The translations under genes and the position numbers were made by a program. Below, one piece after another: positions 33,608 to 43,259 of a stretch of DNA of 60,519 nt. Source of the stretch: JBDRNO01 sp043811005 (GTDB lineage: Bacteria > Bacteroidota > Bacteroidia > NORP154); assembly GCA_043811005.1 (NCBI GenBank), contig JBDRNO010000309.1, positions 1 to 60,519 on the forward strand, read 5' to 3'. Below the pieces are notes generated by a model. The model had not been told where the DNA came from. It did no database searches and was given only the letters and a program-made list of their open reading frames with translations. The first letter of the stretch is position 1. Every line of letters begins with the position of its first letter.

Positions 33608-36241
33608 TTGTTGGTGTTAATAGACAAGTTAACAGTTGACAGTAAGCAGTTGGCAAAAAAATCACACATAACAAACACAAAATATAAAATAAGCTCAAAA
33701 TCCCAATTCGCCAAATGGCGAACCAAACAAGATTTTGAATACTTGAATTTTGGTAATTGGAATTTATTTGTTATTTGTTATTTGTTATTTGGAATTTTTC
33801 TATTTAGCTCTGGCTCGACCAAGTCAGGTATGTGCTTAACTGCTTTTGGGAATAATGAAAAATCCCATAGTGCTGTCAGGGTTGAAACTCCGCCTAAAAT
33901 AGACGGTATTTTGGATGAAGAGGTATGGACAAACGCACCAGTTGCAACTTCCTTTGTACAATTTGAACCGCAACCCGGAAATCCACCATCGCAAAAGACA
34001 GAAGTTAAGGTACTTTATGACAATTCGGCTGTTTATATCGGAGCTATGTTATATGATTCCTCACCTGATAGCATACTAAAGGAACTGGGTAACAGGGACG
34101 TTGGAGAAAACAATGCCGACCTGTTCGGTGTATTTCTTGATACTTATAATGATGATATGAATTGCTTTGCTTTTATAGTTTCGGCTTCAGGAGTACAAAC
34201 AGATATGAAATTTTTTCCTGAAGGGGAGGATGAAGCCTGGGATGCTGTATGGAAAAGCGAAGTGAACATTACTGACAAGGGATGGGTCGCAGAGTTTAAA
34301 ATACCCTATTCCGCTATTCGTTTCCCTGAAAAGGAAGAACAAACCTGGGGTGTAAATTACATTAGGATTATCCGCAGGTACAGGGAAAAGACAGCATGGA
34401 ACTATATAGACCCTGCAATTGAAGGTTTTGTAAATCAGTTCGGTATATTGAACGAAATAAGAAACATTGAAGTTCCGGTCAGGCTTTCATTTACTCCTTA
34501 TATTTCATATACAACCGAACACTATCCTTATAATATTGATGATAAAAGTAATTTCTCACACTCATTAAGAGGGGGAATGGATCTTAAGTATGGAATAAAC
34601 GAAAGTTTTACCCTTGACATGACTCTTGTTCCTGACTTCGGTCAGATTCGTTCTGATAATGAGATATTGAACCTGTCTCCTTTTGAGGTGAGATATGATG
34701 AAAACCGCCAGTTTTTTACCGAAGGGACAGAACTGTTCAACAAGGCAGGATTATTTTATTCCAGGAGAATAGGCAAAACACCCGCAGGTTTTGATCATGT
34801 TTATGATGACCTTAATGACGGTGAAACGGTTATTGAAAACCCCGGTGAATCCCAATTACTGAATGCCACAAAGATCTCAGGGAGAACCGGGAATGGGTTA
34901 GGTATCGGGTTTTTCAATGCCATGACCGCGAATACTTATGCCAGGATATCCGATAGTACAGGATATACACGAAAGTTCAATACAGAACCATTCACAAATT
35001 ATAATATACTAGTACTTGATCAATCATTGAAAAATAATTCCTATTTAAGCTTCATTAATACAAATGTTTATAAAGAGAAAGAAAAATATACGGCAAACGT
35101 AAGCGGTACTGAATTTCAATTCGCCAATAAAAGCAACCTCTATGCAATCCGTGGGAACGGTGCCCTCAGTCAAAAATACGCTCATGGATCAAACCCGGAA
35201 TTCGGGTACAAGTACTATCTGAACATTGGAAAGATCAGCGGTAACTTCTTATATAATATATCTCAATCTGTTCTAAGCGATAAATACGATCCCAATGATC
35301 TTGGATATTTACAGAGAAATAATGAATTCGACAACAATCTGTCAATCAAATACAACATCTATAAGCCATTTTGGAAAATGCTGACCTCGTACAATTCAAT
35401 ATCATTCATTCACTCAAGTCTATATTGCCCGAGAAAATTCACCGGTTTCACAATTGTTGCAAACTCCTGGACAACTTTTAGGAATTACTTAACTGTTGGG
35501 CTGGAACCGATCGCAAATCCTGTTGAAAGCTACGACTATTTTGAAGCAAGAGTACCGGGCAGGGTTTTTATCAAACCCGGGGAATATAAGATAGGGGGGT
35601 GGATATCACCGGATTACAGAAAGAGATTGGCAATTGACATTGACTGGGGTTACTGGTGGGCTAATAAATATGACCAGGAGTCGTATTGGTACGGGTTATC
35701 CCCGCGATTGAGGGTAAGCGATAAGATTATGATCATTTATAACTTTGAAAATGATGTAAGTAATAATAACATTGGTTATGTTGATGATGTTATTGATTCT
35801 ATTAATAATGAAATCATCACTTTCGGTAGACGTAACATAAACACTATCACAAATACTCTTAATGCAAGTTACATATTCAACAACAGATCTTCGGTCAGTT
35901 TTCGCTTAAGACATTATTGGTTAAGAGCAGAATATGATGAGTTCTATACCCTGGGGGAAGATGGCTACCTTGAAACGAGCGGATACTCAAATAATCAAGA
36001 TGTCAATTTCAATGCGTTTAATATTGATATGGCTTTTACATGGCATTTTCTTCCCGGCAGTGAGCTTAACCTGGTATGGAAAAATGCCATTCTTGATCAG
36101 GAAAATGATGTAATAAAAAATTTCGGGAAAAATATTAGCAATACAATACAGTCACCCCAAACCAACAGCTTTTCACTAAAAGTGATCTTTTATATTGACT
36201 ATTTATCTCTTAGAAAAAAAGAACATAACGATATAAACTAA
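33608..36241 (+). CDS. DUF5916 outer-membrane protein with CBM9-like N-terminal domain
   Basis: An 877-codon frame. A CBM9-like beta-sandwich (about 95-270; VETPPKIDGILDEEVW, NADLFGVFLDTYNDD, GWVAEFKIPYSAIRFP) is followed by a DUF5916 beta-barrel with PDFGQIRSDNEILNLSPFEV and DENRQFFTEGTELF, the family hallmark. The substrate is unknown; a glycan or cell-wall role is often assumed. The first 45 codons overlap interspersed repeats (33636-33658 and a TTCGCCAAATGGCGAA palindrome at 33708-33723) and are unlikely to be translated. TTG 33743 would give a signal peptide whose core is encoded by four TTATTTG heptamers. The true start is uncertain. Confidence 0.85.
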   Translation: MLVLIDKLTVDSKQLAKKSHITNTKYKISSKSQFAKWRTKQDFEYLNFGNWNLFVICYLLFGIFLFSSGSTKSGMCLTAFGNNEKSHSAVRVETPPKIDGILDEEVWTNAPVATSFVQFEPQPGNPPSQKTEVKVLYDNSAVYIGAMLYDSSPDSILKELGNRDVGENNADLFGVFLDTYNDDMNCFAFIVSASGVQTDMKFFPEGEDEAWDAVWKSEVNITDKGWVAEFKIPYSAIRFPEKEEQTWGVNYIRIIRRYREKTAWNYIDPAIEGFVNQFGILNEIRNIEVPVRLSFTPYISYTTEHYPYNIDDKSNFSHSLRGGMDLKYGINESFTLDMTLVPDFGQIRSDNEILNLSPFEVRYDENRQFFTEGTELFNKAGLFYSRRIGKTPAGFDHVYDDLNDGETVIENPGESQLLNATKISGRTGNGLGIGFFNAMTANTYARISDSTGYTRKFNTEPFTNYNILVLDQSLKNNSYLSFINTNVYKEKEKYTANVSGTEFQFANKSNLYAIRGNGALSQKYAHGSNPEFGYKYYLNIGKISGNFLYNISQSVLSDKYDPNDLGYLQRNNEFDNNLSIKYNIYKPFWKMLTSYNSISFIHSSLYCPRKFTGFTIVANSWTTFRNYLTVGLEPIANPVESYDYFEARVPGRVFIKPGEYKIGGWISPDYRKRLAIDIDWGYWWANKYDQESYWYGLSPRLRVSDKIMIIYNFENDVSNNNIGYVDDVIDSINNEIITFGRRNINTITNTLNASYIFNNRSSVSFRLRHYWLRAEYDEFYTLGEDGYLETSGYSNNQDVNFNAFNIDMAFTWHFLPGSELNLVWKNAILDQENDVIKNFGKNISNTIQSPQTNSFSLKVIFYIDYLSLRKKEHNDIN

Positions 36242-36250
36242 TTAAAAAAA

Positions 36251-36327
36251 TTGCCACTAAAGCTCAAAAGCACAAAATCCCACTAAATTTTTTTGTGAAA
36301 TTTAGTGTTTTGGTTTTTTAGTGGCAA
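36251..36327. repeat. Long inverted repeat TTGCCACTAAA...TTTAGTGGCAA
   Basis: Arms 36251-36261 and 36317-36327 are perfect, with further pairing inside (CACTAAATTT / AAATTTAGTG). It sits between the DUF5916 stop and padR and could end transcription of the former. A relative with TTTGCCAC / GTGGCAAA ends lies at 41721-41857. Confidence 0.8.
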
Positions 36328-36354
36328 AATATTGAAAACCCAAAACAATTAATT

Positions 36355-36684
36355 ATGAATATAGAAAACACAAAAGCCCAGATGAGGAAGGGAGTGCTGG
36401 AATTCTGCATCCTTTCGACCCTCTCAAACGGTGAAGCATATCCATCGGATATAATTATAAAACTAAAAAACTCCAAACTTATCATTGTTGAAGGAACATT
36501 ATACCCGCTATTAATGCGGCTGAAAAATACCGGTTTGTTAAGTTACAGATGGGAAGAGTCAAAGACTGGCCCACCGAGAAAATATTACAAGCTTACTGAA
36601 GTGGGCAATAAATTTCTGAAAGAATTAGAAATGACCTGGGTTGAGCTTATTAAGGCAGTTGATTCTGCAAGAAAAAAAAAGTAG
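36355..36684 (+). CDS. PadR-family transcriptional regulator
   Basis: A 109-residue winged-helix repressor of the PadR family. MRKGVLEFCILSTLSNGEAY is the usual first helix pair, LIIVEGTLYPLLMRLKNTGL is the recognition region and SKTGPPRKYYKLTEVGNKFL the wing. It lacks the C-terminal coiled-coil of longer PadR members. It is followed after 83 bases by the pspC-domain gene. PadR genes beside PspC genes are common in Bacteroidota, where the repressor is thought to control the envelope-stress gene next to it. Confidence 0.92.
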   Translation: MNIENTKAQMRKGVLEFCILSTLSNGEAYPSDIIIKLKNSKLIIVEGTLYPLLMRLKNTGLLSYRWEESKTGPPRKYYKLTEVGNKFLKELEMTWVELIKAVDSARKKK

Positions 36685-36767
36685 GTATTGCAGATGTAAT
36701 ATCAATTCGTAAATCGTAATTACTTATAACATTGACCAATAATTATTAATAAATAAAAAATAACATT

Positions 36768-38399
36768 ATGAAAAAAACAGTAACAATCAACCTTAGCGGC
36801 ATCATCTTTCATATTGACGAAGACGCCCATGAAAGATTAAGCAGCTATCTCAACAAGATCAAGGGCTATTTTAAGGATTCAGAGGGAAAGGATGAAATAA
36901 TGTCAGACATTGAAGCCCGCATTGCCGAAATGTTCCAGGAGAAGATCACCAAGAGCAAGGAAGTAATAACCACATCCGATGTTGAGGAAGTGATCAAAAT
37001 TATGGGTAAGCCGGAAGATTATGTTGACGCTGATGCCGGAGAGCCGGCAAGCGAAACTACGACCTCAACAGATGAGTCTTCATACCGCAGGAAAAGGATC
37101 TTCCGCGATCCGGATAAAAATGTTTTGGGAGGTGTTTGTGCCGGTATCGGTGCCTATTTTAATTTTGATCCTATATGGCTGAGAATTGCATTTGCAGTTG
37201 CTTTTTTCTTCTTTGGAAGTGGGATCCTGCTGTACATCCTGTTGTGGATAATCATTCCCGAAGCCAAAACCACTGCCGAAAAGCTTGAGATGCGCGGAGA
37301 AAAGGTTGATATATCGAACATAGAGAAATCTATAAAGGAAGAATTGGAAAAACTAAAAAAAAAATTCAATGACCTGAAAGACGAAGCAAAAAACATTGAC
37401 ACTAAACCCCATATTAAAAAAGCAAAGAACATTATTGAAAAAACCGTTGAATTCACAATCAGCATTCTCGAAGTACTATTAAAATTTATTGTGAAGTTTA
37501 TTGGAATTATACTCATTGCCGCAGGTATAGCTTTTATCATCGCCCTCTTAAGCGGATTATTCGGAGCCAATACCATATTATCCATAACACCAACCGGGAT
37601 AAGCACCTTTGCCTTTGATGAGTTACTGAGCATCTTTTTCATTTCCCGGGATCAGATAGTGCTTGGTACAATTGCGCTGCTGCTGGTGTTCGGGATACCA
37701 CTTATCGCACTTATCTACGGTGGGATAAAACTGCTGCTCGGCATAAGGAAAAAGGTAAGAGGGCTGGGTATGATAGCAGTGGCATTTTGGATCTCGGGCT
37801 GTATATTGTTCACATATATCTCGGTTCAAATGATAAATGACTTTGCTAAAAAAGGTGTTTCTAAAAAAAGCATACTCGTGTCACAGCCAAAAGGTAAAAC
37901 ACTGTACCTGGATGTATTGGATGGAGAGTTCCAGGAAAATGATGTGGATGAATACGATTCCAGGATTGTCTTTGATGACTGGTATTGCTTTTATAATGAC
38001 GGGGAAAGGATCAATTTCGGTTATCCGAAGCTGGATGTTGTTAGAAGCAAAACCGACAGCTTTGAGATAGTCCTCATTTATACAGCCAGGGGGGAAAGCA
38101 GGAAAAAAGCTAATAAACGGGCGGGAAATATCAACTACCAGCTTTCAACTATTGACTCCCTGGTACAGTTCAACCCGTATTACAGTCTACCTGACAATGA
38201 AAAATGGAGAGACCAGGAAGTGAAAATACTCGTCAGAGCTCCTCTTAATGCCAGCGTTCACCTGGGCAAAGGTTTGGAGAAGATCATCTACGATATTGAT
38301 AATGTAACCGGAACCTACGACCATGATATGACAGGTAAAAAATGGACAATGCTGGAGGATGGATTAACGTGCGTGGGGTGTGATGAGGATGGGTTGTAG
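36768..38399 (+). CDS. PspC-domain membrane protein
   Basis: A 543-residue inner-membrane protein. The N-terminal part (1-100) has a TINLSGIIFHIDEDAHERLS segment typical of Bacteroidota PspC proteins. The PspC domain follows (about 105-165: YRRKRIFRDPDKNVLGGVCA, then a membrane span ending LLWIIIPEA). A charged coiled coil (about 180-215) leads to three or four more membrane spans (about 235-355) and a periplasmic beta-rich C-terminal domain. PspC proteins sense or counter membrane damage. It is likely co-regulated with padR upstream. Nothing looks truncated; the stop is at 38397-38399. Confidence 0.9.
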   Translation: MKKTVTINLSGIIFHIDEDAHERLSSYLNKIKGYFKDSEGKDEIMSDIEARIAEMFQEKITKSKEVITTSDVEEVIKIMGKPEDYVDADAGEPASETTTSTDESSYRRKRIFRDPDKNVLGGVCAGIGAYFNFDPIWLRIAFAVAFFFFGSGILLYILLWIIIPEAKTTAEKLEMRGEKVDISNIEKSIKEELEKLKKKFNDLKDEAKNIDTKPHIKKAKNIIEKTVEFTISILEVLLKFIVKFIGIILIAAGIAFIIALLSGLFGANTILSITPTGISTFAFDELLSIFFISRDQIVLGTIALLLVFGIPLIALIYGGIKLLLGIRKKVRGLGMIAVAFWISGCILFTYISVQMINDFAKKGVSKKSILVSQPKGKTLYLDVLDGEFQENDVDEYDSRIVFDDWYCFYNDGERINFGYPKLDVVRSKTDSFEIVLIYTARGESRKKANKRAGNINYQLSTIDSLVQFNPYYSLPDNEKWRDQEVKILVRAPLNASVHLGKGLEKIIYDIDNVTGTYDHDMTGKKWTMLEDGLTCVGCDEDGL

Positions 38400-38422
38400 T
38401 TTGGGTGTATAGGGGTATATTT

Positions 38423-38540
38423 GAGTGGTGAGTGGTGAGTGGTGAGTGGTGAGTGGGTTGATTGGCTGCATGATTGCATGGCTGCATGATTGCATGGTTG
38501 CATGGTTGCATGGTTGCATGGCTGCATGGCTGCATGGTTG
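38423..38540. repeat. Two tandem arrays: (GAGTGGT)n and (GCATGGTT)n
   Basis: About five heptamers GAGTGGT (38423-38457) are followed by about nine octamers of consensus GCATGGTT with GCATGATT and GCATGGCT variants (38464-38540). They begin 24 bases after the pspC stop. No gene lies in this gap. Confidence 0.9.
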
Positions 38541-38610
38541 CTGGATGCTGGATGCTGGAATTTATTTTTATCCCTTAGTCTTTTTTAATACTTAATTTAA
38601 AAAAGCATTG

Positions 38611-39831
38611 TTACTTAACTTTCTTCAACAACTCTTTCACAGCATCTTTATGAATGGTAAAGGTCATCATCTTTAGTTTTACATAATCTTCATGATAAAA
38701 ATAATAGCCGGGATTTTTCCCATTCCGCGATCCGCTGCCAGAATCCTTAATTAAATACCATAAGTCATCCCCCATTTCCTTATACCCTATCAGGTGAATT
38801 GCATGGTCATCAGTTGTAGAGCTGTTAGTAAACCTTAACTGCCTCGCGTTTTCATCAATATATTCCGAAGGAATATCATAAGTCGGGATCATAGCCACAT
38901 CATTTAAAGCATTGTAACCGCTCTCAGAAACATCTCCTCCTATCGCTATGCTGTATCCATCTTTTATTGCTTTTTTAACGGCATTCATAAACTCATCAAG
39001 TGGAACATTATTATAATCGTCACAGTTCCACCAGTTATCGGGAACATCCCATTCCGCTTTGGTGTAATAAGGAGCTTCCATCAATGACATAAAATCCACA
39101 TAGTCATCTGGATTTATTTTAGCAACATTTTTTAAATATTCCAAAGGTGTCATTGTTTTTCCATTAACAGTAGCCGATTTTGGCGGTTCCCCTATGTAAT
39201 AATCCAAAATGGACCTGATCGTTGTTAAAACTTCTTCTTCATTCCATGCATTATCTCTTTTTGTTGTCTCAAGAAAATGCTTCATTTCATCGAACATCTT
39301 ACTATGATCAGGATACTTTTGTCCGCTTTTTAGCCCGGAATAAGATTCTAAGGGGACAATACCATATTTTTTCATCATTCGCGGTACAGCATTTGTTTCT
39401 GACCCCTGGGCAAAATGCGATTTACCTCTTGTGATCACGTATTCTCTTGCTTTTTCAATATATTCCCAGTAAGCTATATATATTTCGGAGAGCTTGATCT
39501 GTTGTTTTGTTAACCTATATATCTCAGCTTCATAAAAAGATATTGTGGCATAGCACCAGCACATTCCTGTTCTTCCCTGTGAAACCGGGTCGTTACACCA
39601 AAACCTGGTAAACTCATCTACACTTTTTGGAACAACCAATCCCTCCTGATCCATTTTGAATATCTTCCCAGGTTCTTTTTTGGATGCATCCTCCTCAAAA
39701 CTCTTTAAAATTTCCTCATAGAATTCATTTTCATACTCCATATATTGTCCTTTGTCTCGCTTGTCATCTTGCGAATAGGTCGAAGATCCTATCAGGCAAC
39801 TCAGTAAAATTAGGGCAGTTTTTTTATTCAT
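38611..39831 (-). CDS. C1-family cysteine peptidase (aminopeptidase C / bleomycin hydrolase-like)
   Basis: A 406-residue papain-fold peptidase with a signal peptide (MNKKTALILLSCLIGSSTYS), so probably periplasmic or secreted. The oxyanion Gln and catalytic Cys are in SQGRTGMCWCYATISFYEAE; the catalytic His is in DDHAIHLIGY. The usual Asn of the third position (as in KNSWG) is replaced by Asp in YLIKDSGSGSRNG; I recall related Bacteroidota peptidases with the same KDSG, so it may be family-typical rather than inactivating. HEDYVKLKMMTFTIHKDAV is the expected C-terminus. It is convergent with pspC and divergent from the LRR gene. Confidence 0.88.
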   Translation of the reverse strand: MNKKTALILLSCLIGSSTYSQDDKRDKGQYMEYENEFYEEILKSFEEDASKKEPGKIFKMDQEGLVVPKSVDEFTRFWCNDPVSQGRTGMCWCYATISFYEAEIYRLTKQQIKLSEIYIAYWEYIEKAREYVITRGKSHFAQGSETNAVPRMMKKYGIVPLESYSGLKSGQKYPDHSKMFDEMKHFLETTKRDNAWNEEEVLTTIRSILDYYIGEPPKSATVNGKTMTPLEYLKNVAKINPDDYVDFMSLMEAPYYTKAEWDVPDNWWNCDDYNNVPLDEFMNAVKKAIKDGYSIAIGGDVSESGYNALNDVAMIPTYDIPSEYIDENARQLRFTNSSTTDDHAIHLIGYKEMGDDLWYLIKDSGSGSRNGKNPGYYFYHEDYVKLKMMTFTIHKDAVKELLKKVK

Positions 39832-40025
39832 GATATTAAGTTCTTTAATTGTTCATTAATGAAAATTACGAATTAGTAAGTGCGATTTACGAATACAAAA
39901 TCGTAAATCTAAAATCGTTAATTTAATTAAGTGTAAAAATATATATTAATTTTGTTTTACCATTTTTTTTCTAAAAGTTATTAACTTTAAGTACAAGCTT
40001 AACAATACTAAATTCTAATTAAAAA

Positions 40026-40520
40026 ATGACTGCAAATCTTAATTTACCCGCTACCAAATACCGCAAAATTGCAATTCTGCTAATTTCAGCAGCATTAATT
40101 GCTATATATCCTGTTACAACAAGCTTCATAACAGTTCAACCTGAATATTGCGAAGATGCAGAAACATATTATGACCTGGGGGAAGCATTGAAAGAGCCGG
40201 AAAAGGTTATTAAGCTGGATATTGCCATGCAAAAGCTCACCCAAATTTCTCCCGATATTGGCAAACTCTACAATCTCGAATGTTTGGATCTTTCATTTAA
40301 CAGGATCCCGGATCTGCCTCCTGAATTCGCTAACCTGAAAAAGCTAAAATATATTAATTTAACAGGAACAAGATATATGCCCAAATTGCCCGGGATATTG
40401 AAGGAACTGCCAAATCTTGAAGTAGTGGATCTCAGGGACCACCCGGAATGGAGCCCTGCTCAATTCGAAGATGCAAAAAAAATGCTGCCTGATGTGAAAA
40501 TTATTACAGAGAGTAAATGA
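40026..40520 (+). CDS. Small leucine-rich-repeat protein
   Basis: A 164-residue protein with an N-terminal hydrophobic segment (IAILLISAALIAIYPVTTSF) that is either a signal peptide or an anchor, followed by about four leucine-rich repeats of about 23 residues: VIKLDIAMQKLTQISPDIGK, LECLDLSFNRIPDLPPEFAN, LKYINLTGTRYMPKLP and LEVVDLRDHPEWSP. LRRs form a curved binding surface; the ligand is unknown. It is far shorter than internalin-like surface LRR proteins and has no sorting domain. It is followed by a strong hairpin. Confidence 0.8.
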   Translation: MTANLNLPATKYRKIAILLISAALIAIYPVTTSFITVQPEYCEDAETYYDLGEALKEPEKVIKLDIAMQKLTQISPDIGKLYNLECLDLSFNRIPDLPPEFANLKKLKYINLTGTRYMPKLPGILKELPNLEVVDLRDHPEWSPAQFEDAKKMLPDVKIITESK

Positions 40521-40533
40521 AACCACAGATTTC

Positions 40534-40585
40534 ACAGATTACACAGATAAATAAATTATTAAATATATTTATCTGTGTAATCTGT
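40534..40585. terminator. Hairpin with 20-base perfect arms after the LRR gene
   Basis: Arms 40534-40553 and 40566-40585 are exact complements (ACAGATTACACAGATAAATA) around a 12-base loop, 14 bases after the LRR stop, followed by AATTTTTATT. It is built from the same CACAGATT repeat that encodes two signal peptides elsewhere. It could terminate transcription from either side. Confidence 0.6.
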
Positions 40586-40875
40586 AATTTTTATTAATGT
40601 TTTTTGAAATACGAAGTATTCACGAGGGATTTTTAGTGCGGCATGCCTGTGGGTATGAGTAAATTCCGATACATTGAATTACATGCAATCAAAAACCAGT
40701 TGACAATTGACAGTTCCACCTACGCTAAAGCTTCGGTGGATAAAAGGCAATTGACAATGACCATGACTATGAACAATGACAAATCGGTGTAATCTAAAAT
40801 AATCGGTGTTATACGAATAACAAATTACAAGCAACCAAACAATCGAACAATCCATCAATCTGCAATCTATAATTC
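40586..40875. repeat. Gap filled by mixed interspersed repeats
   Basis: No gene is seen. Recognisable pieces are CAGTTGACAATTGACAG near 40697, a CCACC...GGTGG palindrome (TACGCTAAAGCTTCGG core) near 40716-40740, and AATCGGTGTAATC...AATCGGTGTTATACG at 40783-40819. Confidence 0.6.
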
Positions 40876-41703
40876 TCAATACTGCTCTTTCTCGTTGGGA
40901 AAATCCGATGATTTTACATCCTCAATGTATGTTCGAACGGCTCCTTTAATATCCTCATAAAGATTGAGGTATCTTCTTAAAAACCTGGGTTGAAACTCAT
41001 AGGTAATACCGAGCATATCCTGAAGAACAAGCACCTGACCATCAACACAATCCCCGGCACCAATGCCAATGACCGGAATTTTGAGATTTTCAGCAACTTC
41101 CCTGGAGAGTTTTGCAGGTATCTTTTCAAGCACAACAGCAAAACAACCGGTTTCTTCAAGCAAATGGGCATCTTCAATTAATCGCTTAGCTTCTTCCTTT
41201 TCCCTTGCCCTTACTATATAAGTTCCGAATTTGTAAATAGATTGAGGGGTTAAACCAAGATGCCCCATAACCGGAATACCGGCAGACAATATCCTGATAA
41301 TGGATTCTTGTATCTCTCTGCCACCTTCCATCTTGACTGCGTGAGCGCCTGACTCCTTCATAATCCTGATAGCAGAATTCAACGCTCCAATTGAATTACC
41401 CTGGTATGTGCCAAAGGGCAGGTCAACTACCACTAATGCCCTTTCAATTGCCCTTACTACAGATGAAGCATGATATATCATTTGATCGAGAGTGATGGGG
41501 AGTGTTGTTTCATGTCCCGCCATTACATTTGAAGCTGAATCACCAACAAGAATAACATCAATCCCTGCATGGTCAAGGATACGGGCAAAGGAATAATCAT
41601 AAGCTGTAAGCATAGATATCTTTTCACCCCTTCGTTTCATATCTTGCAAAATATGGGTGGTGACCCGCTTTATCGCCTTTTTTGCCGGCTTATATTTTTT
41701 CAT
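40876..41703 (-). CDS. panB: Ketopantoate hydroxymethyltransferase
   Basis: A 275-residue enzyme adding a hydroxymethyl group from methylene-tetrahydrofolate to 2-oxoisovalerate, the first committed step of pantothenate and coenzyme A synthesis. Seen: SMLTAYDYSFARILDHAGID, the metal-binding DSASNVMAGHETTLPITLDQ, LPFGTYQ, VKMEGG, PVMGHLGLTPQS and the catalytic-region Glu in FAVVLEKIPAKL, ending with IGAGDCVDGQVLVLQDML. Length and order match the family. No panC or panD is adjacent. Confidence 0.96.
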   Translation of the reverse strand: MKKYKPAKKAIKRVTTHILQDMKRRGEKISMLTAYDYSFARILDHAGIDVILVGDSASNVMAGHETTLPITLDQMIYHASSVVRAIERALVVVDLPFGTYQGNSIGALNSAIRIMKESGAHAVKMEGGREIQESIIRILSAGIPVMGHLGLTPQSIYKFGTYIVRAREKEEAKRLIEDAHLLEETGCFAVVLEKIPAKLSREVAENLKIPVIGIGAGDCVDGQVLVLQDMLGITYEFQPRFLRRYLNLYEDIKGAVRTYIEDVKSSDFPNEKEQY

Positions 41704-41720
41704 AAGTCTTTAATTTAAGA

Positions 41721-41857
41721 TTTGCCACAAAGCACCAAGACACTAAGTATCACAAAGGTTGATTTTTAATTTGTTTTTAATCAAGAATGGATTAAAATGA
41801 ATAGTTATGATATTATAAACTTAGTGTAGCTTTGTGTCTTTGTGCCTTCGTGGCAAA
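41721..41857. repeat. Long inverted repeat with TTTGCCAC / GTGGCAAA ends
   Basis: The left side (TTTGCCACAAAGCACCAAGA, then CACTAAG) pairs imperfectly with the right side (CTTAGTG..TTTGTGTCTTTGTGCC..CGTGGCAAA). Such 'AAAGACACAAAG' repeats are scattered through many Bacteroidota genomes. It lies between divergent panB and the DUF4249 gene. Confidence 0.7.
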
Positions 41858-41990
41858 ATTTTTTATTAGGATAACCTGATTAATTGCCTTTTTAAATTTA
41901 ATATAAAAAATACGAACAAAACTACAAAATATGTTAACAGTCTGTATTAAAAATTAAATTGATATCTTTGTCATACCATAAAACATTATT

Positions 41991-43073
41991 ATGAGTAATA
42001 AATATAAAATCGTCTTAGCATGTATTTTTTCCGTGCTCATTGCCTGTGAACCCGATTTTGATGTAAATGCTCCCTGGAAAGATATTACCATTGTATATGG
42101 TTTACTAAATCAGAATGACAGTCTACATTATGTTAAGATCAACAAAGCTTTCCTGGGTAATGCAGATGCTTATGAGATGGCTCAAATCAGGGATTCTTCA
42201 GAGTATGATGTTAATGATATAGAAGTTAAAGTTGAAAGATGGAAAGATGGGATTAAGCAATCTGAAGAATATACTTTGAATACAACCACAATAATAAATA
42301 AAGAAGCCGGTGATTTTTACTCACCGGAACAAATCATTTATTATTTTATTACTAATGAAGAATGGATTATTAACTCCCAAAAATACTTTTTAGATCAAAA
42401 TAGTGATTATAAATTGGTTATTGAAAATACTAAAACAGGAAAAGTTGTAACTGCTACAACACCTATTATTAATTCAGGTATCTGGTGCTCTTCTTCTGAT
42501 TGTCAACCTATGCCTATGGCTAATTCTAAAATATGCTTATATAACAACGATGAATATGTCACTCAAAAAGTAGCTTGGAAAACAGTTAAGAATGGAAAGC
42601 GGTATCAATTAACAATGCGTTTTAAATATAACGAAACAAATTTGAACACAAGCTATACTAAACAAGATTCTATTGATTGGGTGTTTACTTCTGTTAAGTC
42701 TAACGATTTGGATGGGGGTGAAATAATGTCAAAAGAAATTGATGGTGAACCATTCTACAAATTTGTAGCTTCAAAAATTTCTCCTGTTTCTTATGACAAT
42801 AATGTAAAGAGAGATAATGTGTCTTTGGATTTTATAATTGATGTAGCCGGTGATGAATTTAATACCTATTTGGAAGTAAATGAACCTTCAACGGGTTTAA
42901 TACAGGAAAAACCTGATTATACAAATGTTAAAAATGATAAAGGGAAAGATGAGATCGGTATATTTTCATGCAGGTATTATGAGATTAGAAGCGATAAAAT
43001 ATTAAATTATGATTCAGCACGAGAATTAGAATCAGGTAAGTATACTTCCGGGCTTGGATTTAATCTACTTTGA
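41991..43073 (+). CDS. DUF4249 family lipoprotein
   Basis: A 360-residue predicted lipoprotein: the leader MSNKYKIVLACIFSVLIACE contains a lipobox with the modified Cys at residue 19. The DUF4249 opening follows (DITIVYGLLNQNDSLHYVKI, NKAFLG), then beta-rich sequence with DYKLVIENTKTGKVVTATTP. In Bacteroidota these proteins usually pair with a TonB-dependent receptor; none is adjacent here, so this copy is an orphan. Its function is unknown. Confidence 0.88.
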   Translation: MSNKYKIVLACIFSVLIACEPDFDVNAPWKDITIVYGLLNQNDSLHYVKINKAFLGNADAYEMAQIRDSSEYDVNDIEVKVERWKDGIKQSEEYTLNTTTIINKEAGDFYSPEQIIYYFITNEEWIINSQKYFLDQNSDYKLVIENTKTGKVVTATTPIINSGIWCSSSDCQPMPMANSKICLYNNDEYVTQKVAWKTVKNGKRYQLTMRFKYNETNLNTSYTKQDSIDWVFTSVKSNDLDGGEIMSKEIDGEPFYKFVASKISPVSYDNNVKRDNVSLDFIIDVAGDEFNTYLEVNEPSTGLIQEKPDYTNVKNDKGKDEIGIFSCRYYEIRSDKILNYDSARELESGKYTSGLGFNLL

Positions 43074-43259
43074 TTAACTGCCTTTTTGTCATATCTCATC
43101 ATCCTTGAACTTATCTCTTTCCCATAAATATGCCATAATTACGCATAATTCACTTTATTAAAGCTTGGCATAATCATTGAATATATATTCAGGAAAATAA
43201 AAACAAAATTGTTAATCCGGTTCCGTACAAATAATTGGAACTTTTAAATCCTAAAAAAA

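Noticed and set aside
38923..39560. Inactive C1 peptidase because the usual Asn of the catalytic triad is Asp (KDSGSG)
   Set aside because: I recall the same KDSG in related Bacteroidota peptidases, and Cys, His and Gln are present, so the change alone does not show inactivity.
43164..43185. Sigma-54-like promoter upstream of dnaK (TTGGCATAATCATTGAA)
   Set aside because: The -12 box lacks TTGC and the -24 box lacks the final C; too weak to list as a feature.
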